From: JAXDLK01 sp034666665
GTDB lineage: Bacteria; Desulfobacterota; Binatia; JACPRU01
Reading direction: 5' to 3'
Assembly (NCBI GenBank): GCA_034666665.1
Contig: JAXDLK010000268.1
Coordinates: 1-9,475, forward strand
DNA: 9,475 nt
Positions 6,202-9,475 of the stretch are shown here, piece after piece (position 1 is the first letter of the stretch; each line of letters opens with the position of its first letter). The position numbers were made by a program, and so were the translations under genes. The notes below the pieces were generated by a model, which had not been told where the DNA came from, made no database searches, and worked only from the letters and a program-made list of their open reading frames with translations.

Positions 6202-8388
6202 ATGAGCCTGCCCGATCACGTCGCCGTCGACGCTCGCCGCGTCGGGTCGCGGCCCGCCTCGCATTCGGGTGGCAGCCGCTGGTCGTGGCTGCCCTACTTG
6301 GTGCTGCTGCTGGCGCTGGCGCTCACCGCGGTCGCCACGAGCTACGCCTGGACGAACACGCAGGCGGAGGAGCGCGCACGCTTCGATCTAGCGGTGGAAT
6401 CGGCGAGCAACGCGATTTCCGAACGCATCGAAACCTGCGTCGCGATTCTACGCGGCGCGGCCGGTCTGTTCGCGGCCAGCGAGTACGTCGAATGGTCCGA
6501 GTTCCAGGCGTACGTGGAGCGCCTCGACCTCCAGCGCCGCTATCCCGGCGTTCGAGGCGTCGGCTTCTCCGAGCGCGTCACTATCGGAGACGCCGCGGCG
6601 TTCGTCGCGCGCGCGCGCCGCGAGGTCGCGCCCGGTTTTCACCTGTGGCCAAACCCGCAGAGCGAGGAGCTGCAGGCCGTTCTCTACATCTACCCCACGG
6701 ATCGACGGAACCTCGCCGCGCTCGGCTACGACATGGCGAGCGATCCGACGCGTCTCGCCGCGATGGAGGAGGCGCGGGATCGCGGCGTGCCGATCGCTTC
6801 CGGCAACCTGACGCTCGTACAGGAGACCGACGGCAAGAAGCAGCAGGGATTCCTCATCTACCTTCCCGTGTACCGTGGCGCGCGGATCCCCGCCGAGGTG
6901 CGCGAGCGCAGGCAATCGCTGCACGGTTTCGTCTTCAGCCCGCTGCGTGCCGATGACTTCTTCGCCGGCATCTTCGGAGCGCCGGCTCCGCCCGGTCTCG
7001 CGCTGCGCGTGTACGACGGCTCGCCCATCGGTTCCGAGCGGCTGCTGTACGCATCGAGCCTCGGCGGCGACGACCACCCGCGATACCGCAGGAAGGTGCC
7101 GCTCGACGTTGCGGCGCGGCGCTGGACGCTCGAGCTCGCGTCCCTTCCCGCATTCGAGTCGCGCGTCCTGAGATCGCTCGTTGCGCCCACCCTCACGAGC
7201 GGTCTGCTGGTGAGCTTTCTGCTGTTCGCCATGACGCGCTCGCAAACGCGCGCGCATCGCGAGGCGGAGCGAATCGCCGCGGATCTTCAGCACTCCCGGG
7301 CAGCGCTCGGCGAGAGCGAGGAGCGATATCGGAACCTCGTCGAGCATTCGCCCGAGGCCATCGCGGTCCATTCCGCCGGCAAGGTAGTGTACGTCAATCC
7401 TGCGGCGCTCCGACTGATGGGCGCATCGTCGCCCGCAGAGATCGTCGGCCGATCCGTCTTCGACTTCGTGCACCCGGATTCGATGGAGCTCGCCAAGCAG
7501 AGGATCGGACGCCTGCTCGCAGCGGGGATACTGGACCCGGTCGCGGAGAAGCTGGTTCGGCTCGATGGCAGGACGATGGACGTCGAGATCTTGGCGATTG
7601 CCACGACCTACATGGGGAACCCGGCCGCGCAGGTGATCTTGCGGGACGTGACCACGCGCAAGCGCGCCGAGGAGGAACGGGACCGCTTGCGTCGCGAGTT
7701 CGCGGCCATGCTGTCGCACGACATCAAGACACCCCTGGCATCGATCCTCGCCTTTGCCCATCTCGTGCGGGAGCGGCTGCCCGCCGTTCGCGATCGCGAC
7801 TACCTCGACCGGATCGAGAGCAACGCACAACGCGCCCTGAACCTGGCGATCAATTTCACGGACCTCGCGGTGATCGAAAGCGGTGCGCTCGATCTCCGCC
7901 GCGTTCCAGTCGACGTCAACGAGATCGTCGTGCGGGCGGCGGCCGATCAGGAAGGCTCGGCGCGGCTCGTCGACGTCGCGATCGACACGATCCTGGACGA
8001 TCGGCTCGAGCCGCTCCGACTCGACGTCCGCTGGGTCGAGCGGGTGATCGCGAACCTGCTGTCGAATGCGATCAAATTCACGCCGCCGGGGAGGCGGGTG
8101 GAATTGCGGACGGGAGGAGGTGCCGGCGACGCGACGCTCACGGTGTCCGACGAGGGTCCGGGTATGCCGCCCGACGTCCGCGACAAGCTCTTCGGCCGGT
8201 TCGGCGGCGTCGCTCCTGCGGTGCGGCATAGCTCCGGCCTCGGCCTTTTCATCGCCAAGACCGTCGTCGACGCACACGGAGGGGAGATCCACATCGACGA
8301 ACATCCCGGCGGAGGAACGGCCGTTCGTGTGACGTTCCGTCGCGAGGTGGAGCCCGTCACGGGCGAGAGCGGCGCCGCGACGGGATGA
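6202..8388 (+). CDS. CHASE-PAS sensor histidine kinase
   Basis: A 728-residue inner-membrane two-component sensor kinase. Seen in order: a membrane segment at about 29-49; a periplasmic CHASE domain at about 80-300 (RGAAGLFAASEYVEW, RRYPGVRGVGFSERV, and FLIYLPVY near 217-224); a second membrane segment at about 326-343; a short coiled linker; a PAS domain at about 373-487 (YRNLVEHSPEAIAVH onward); the HisKA dimerisation domain with phospho-acceptor H506 in SHDIKTPL; and a HATPase domain with N box N622 (LLSNAIKFT), G1 motif DEGPGMP at 650-656 and G2 motif GLGLFIAK at 679-686. All catalytic boxes look intact, so it should be active. There is no receiver domain and no response regulator gene in the window, so its partner lies elsewhere. 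CHASE domains bind small ligands outside the cell; the ligand is unknown. The ATG is preceded by only a weak GGA-type site next to an inverted repeat. It is divergent from the transporter gene. Confidence 0.95.
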   Translation: MSLPDHVAVDARRVGSRPASHSGGSRWSWLPYLVLLLALALTAVATSYAWTNTQAEERARFDLAVESASNAISERIETCVAILRGAAGLFAASEYVEWSEFQAYVERLDLQRRYPGVRGVGFSERVTIGDAAAFVARARREVAPGFHLWPNPQSEELQAVLYIYPTDRRNLAALGYDMASDPTRLAAMEEARDRGVPIASGNLTLVQETDGKKQQGFLIYLPVYRGARIPAEVRERRQSLHGFVFSPLRADDFFAGIFGAPAPPGLALRVYDGSPIGSERLLYASSLGGDDHPRYRRKVPLDVAARRWTLELASLPAFESRVLRSLVAPTLTSGLLVSFLLFAMTRSQTRAHREAERIAADLQHSRAALGESEERYRNLVEHSPEAIAVHSAGKVVYVNPAALRLMGASSPAEIVGRSVFDFVHPDSMELAKQRIGRLLAAGILDPVAEKLVRLDGRTMDVEILAIATTYMGNPAAQVILRDVTTRKRAEEERDRLRREFAAMLSHDIKTPLASILAFAHLVRERLPAVRDRDYLDRIESNAQRALNLAINFTDLAVIESGALDLRRVPVDVNEIVVRAAADQEGSARLVDVAIDTILDDRLEPLRLDVRWVERVIANLLSNAIKFTPPGRRVELRTGGGAGDATLTVSDEGPGMPPDVRDKLFGRFGGVAPAVRHSSGLGLFIAKTVVDAHGGEIHIDEHPGGGTAVRVTFRREVEPVTGESGAATG

Positions 8389-8409
8389 CCGGTCGTCGTC
8401 GCGCCGGCG

Positions 8410-8832
8410 CTAGCGTGTTCGTTCGGCGAAACCGAGCGTCGCGAGCGCGCCGCGGATCTTCTCCGCGGCATGGTCGAGGTCGGCGGGCCGTGGATTTCGG
8501 TCCACCTTCGTCGCGTCGATGTCTTCGAGGGTCCAGATCGGGATCAAATGCACGTGCAGGTGCGGTACCTCGAGGCCGGCGATCAGCAGCGCCACTTTCG
8601 GCGGCTGGAACGCCTCCTGGATCGCTTGCCCGATCGAGCGCGAGACTTCCATCAGGTGGCTCATCAAGCCGCGATCCGCATCCAGCCAGTGATCTACTTC
8701 CTCGCGCGGAACGACGAGCGTATGGCCGGGCCGCGCGGGCGCAATGGTCAGGAAGGCGACGACGCGTTCGTCTTTCCAGACGAAGCGCGCGGGAAGCTCG
8801 CCGGCGATGATCTTGGTGAACACGCTTCCCAT
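8410..8832 (-). CDS. HIT-family (histidine triad) nucleotide hydrolase-like protein
   Basis: A 140-residue cytosolic protein of the histidine triad superfamily, whose members hydrolyse or transfer nucleotide phosphoramidates and dinucleoside polyphosphates. Seen: FTKIIAGELPARFVWKD (5-21), ARPGHTLVVPREEVDHW (33-49) and the active-site triad HLHVHLIP with H91, H93 and H95. A C-terminal extension includes KVDRNPRPADLDHAAEKI, which I recall from a subset of bacterial HIT proteins. The start is the ATG overlapping the upstream dehydrogenase stop as TGATG, and AGGAG stands 8 bases before it. The stop faces the kinase stop across 21 bases containing the palindrome GCGCCGGCGC but no T run. The substrate is not known; the family call is firm. 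Confidence 0.94.
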   Translation of the reverse strand: MGSVFTKIIAGELPARFVWKDERVVAFLTIAPARPGHTLVVPREEVDHWLDADRGLMSHLMEVSRSIGQAIQEAFQPPKVALLIAGLEVPHLHVHLIPIWTLEDIDATKVDRNPRPADLDHAAEKIRGALATLGFAERTR

Positions 8833-9475
8833 CAGTGCATCTCCTGTCCGCCGGTCGAGTTGATGGCGCAGCCGGTGATGTAGCGCCCGCGCCCGGAGGC
8901 GAGGAAGACCACCAGGTCCGCGACGTCCTCCGGCTTCTGGAAACGGCCGAGCGGGATCTGTGCGAGCACGTCGTTCTTCAGCTCCTCGAGCGGCTTTCCC
9001 GCGAGGCGCGTGTACGCTTCCCAGAGTCCCCCGCGGAGGTCGAGAAGCGGCGTCTCGACGGTCCCGGGGCATACGGAGTTGACGGTGATGCGGAACGGAC
9101 CGAGCTCCTTGGCCGCGACTTGCGTGAGGCCCACGACGGCGAACTTCGCGGCGCAGTAGGCCCCGAGCAGCGGCCACCCGGTCTTGCCCGCTTGGCTGGC
9201 GATGTTGATGATCGCACCGCCTTCGCCTTGCTCGATCATGCGCCGTCCGGCCTCGCGAATTCCCAGCATGGTGCCGAGCGCCATGACGTCGAGGTTCCGG
9301 CGCCAGACGTCGACGGGAAGCTCGGTGATCGGCACCAGGCCGAGGCCGATGCCGGCGTTGTTCACCATCACGTCGATCCGGCCGAAGCGATCGACGGTTC
9401 GAGCGACGAGGCTCTGCACGTCCTCCTCGCGGGCGACGTCGGCATAGATGACCTCGGCATCGACGCCTTCGCCCC
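8832..9475 (-). CDS. Short-chain dehydrogenase/reductase (partial, N-terminus off window)
   Basis: A classical SDR oxidoreductase using NAD(P), missing roughly its first 45 residues including the TGxxxGIG cofactor loop, which lie beyond 9475. The frame is open to the end of the window, so the GTG at 9419 is internal and not the start. In the 213 visible residues: an acidic ADVAREEDV stretch after the third strand, VNNAG at 37-41, catalytic Ser at about 93 (INIAS), the YCAAK active-site Tyr 106 and Lys 110, a PG-type loop VCPGTVETPLLDL, and a C-terminus ending YITGCAINSTGGQEMH. The position where the family usually has the tetrad Asn (LDVNLxG) reads LDVMALG, with Met at about residue 64. The substrate cannot be told. 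It is followed directly by the HIT gene, which it overlaps by one base. Confidence 0.93.
   Translation of the reverse strand, partial: GEGVDAEVIYADVAREEDVQSLVARTVDRFGRIDVMVNNAGIGLGLVPITELPVDVWRRNLDVMALGTMLGIREAGRRMIEQGEGGAIINIASQAGKTGWPLLGAYCAAKFAVVGLTQVAAKELGPFRITVNSVCPGTVETPLLDLRGGLWEAYTRLAGKPLEELKNDVLAQIPLGRFQKPEDVADLVVFLASGRGRYITGCAINSTGGQEMH
8841..8845 (-). promoter_or_regulatory. Ribosome binding site of the HIT gene inside the dehydrogenase gene
   Basis: The minus strand reads AGGAG here, 8 bases before the ATG at 8832 and within the last codons of the dehydrogenase gene. This supports the HIT start and translational coupling of the two genes. Confidence 0.7.

Noticed and set aside
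6082..6264. Longer transporter start at ATG 6264 or ATG 6186
   Set aside because: ATG 6264 would overlap the start of the divergent kinase gene, and the added residues have no family features. ATG 6186 lies in the loop of the inverted repeat and adds a non-conserved leader. GTG 6081 fits the usual EamA length better, though the start is not certain.
6448..8304. Minus-strand open frame of 618 codons opposite the histidine kinase
   Set aside because: It is also codon-aligned antisense to a well supported gene, with the same rare-codon explanation and no recognisable domain.
8389..8410. Possible bidirectional terminator between kinase and HIT genes
   Set aside because: It contains the palindrome GCGCCGGCGC, but with no loop and no T run on either strand, so a rho-independent terminator cannot be supported.

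Overview
The window is GC-rich bacterial chromosomal DNA with dense coding, short or overlapping gene junctions, GTG starts and almost no TTA, CTA or TCA codons. The mix of genes (a sigma-54 activator, a zinc-ribbon/cyclase/ATPase/TPR giant, a CHASE histidine kinase, a DUF427 protein) suits a free-living, high-GC Gram-negative lineage such as Myxococcota, the Binatia-type Desulfobacterota or Rokubacteria. That placement is an inference; no marker gene is present. I see no tRNA, rRNA, CRISPR array, insertion sequence or phage gene.

Layout. Positions 1-6081 hold five genes on the minus strand. In transcription order they are an EamA-type transporter with a histidine-rich tail (6081-5011), a 1133-residue class III nucleotidyl cyclase-like/ATPase/TPR signalling protein (4944-1543), a DUF427 protein (1521-1237), a pyridoxamine-phosphate-oxidase-like flavoprotein (1237-689) and a GAF/sigma-54 activator (692 to beyond position 1). 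The last four are packed with gaps or overlaps of 21, -1 and -4 bases and look like one operon; the transporter lies 66 bases upstream and may or may not belong to it. A CHASE-PAS histidine kinase (6202-8388) is on the plus strand, divergent from the transporter across about 120 bases that carry clustered inverted repeats. Convergent with it, on the minus strand, are a HIT-family hydrolase (8832-8410) and a short-chain dehydrogenase (8832 to beyond 9475) joined by a TGATG overlap.

How they may work together. The minus-strand operon couples a large sensor/ATPase to two small proteins of oxidative or cofactor type and a sigma-54 activator, so it reads as a signalling and response unit whose signal is unknown. 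The kinase has no response regulator in view. The HIT/SDR pair looks like an ordinary metabolic pair.

Most notable details: altered catalytic positions in the cyclase domain, a missing cysteine in its first zinc ribbon, a 63-residue tail with 23 histidines on the transporter, an operator-like inverted repeat just before the kinase start, and a dehydrogenase that appears to lack the tetrad asparagine. I found no clear-cut novel defence or mobile system.
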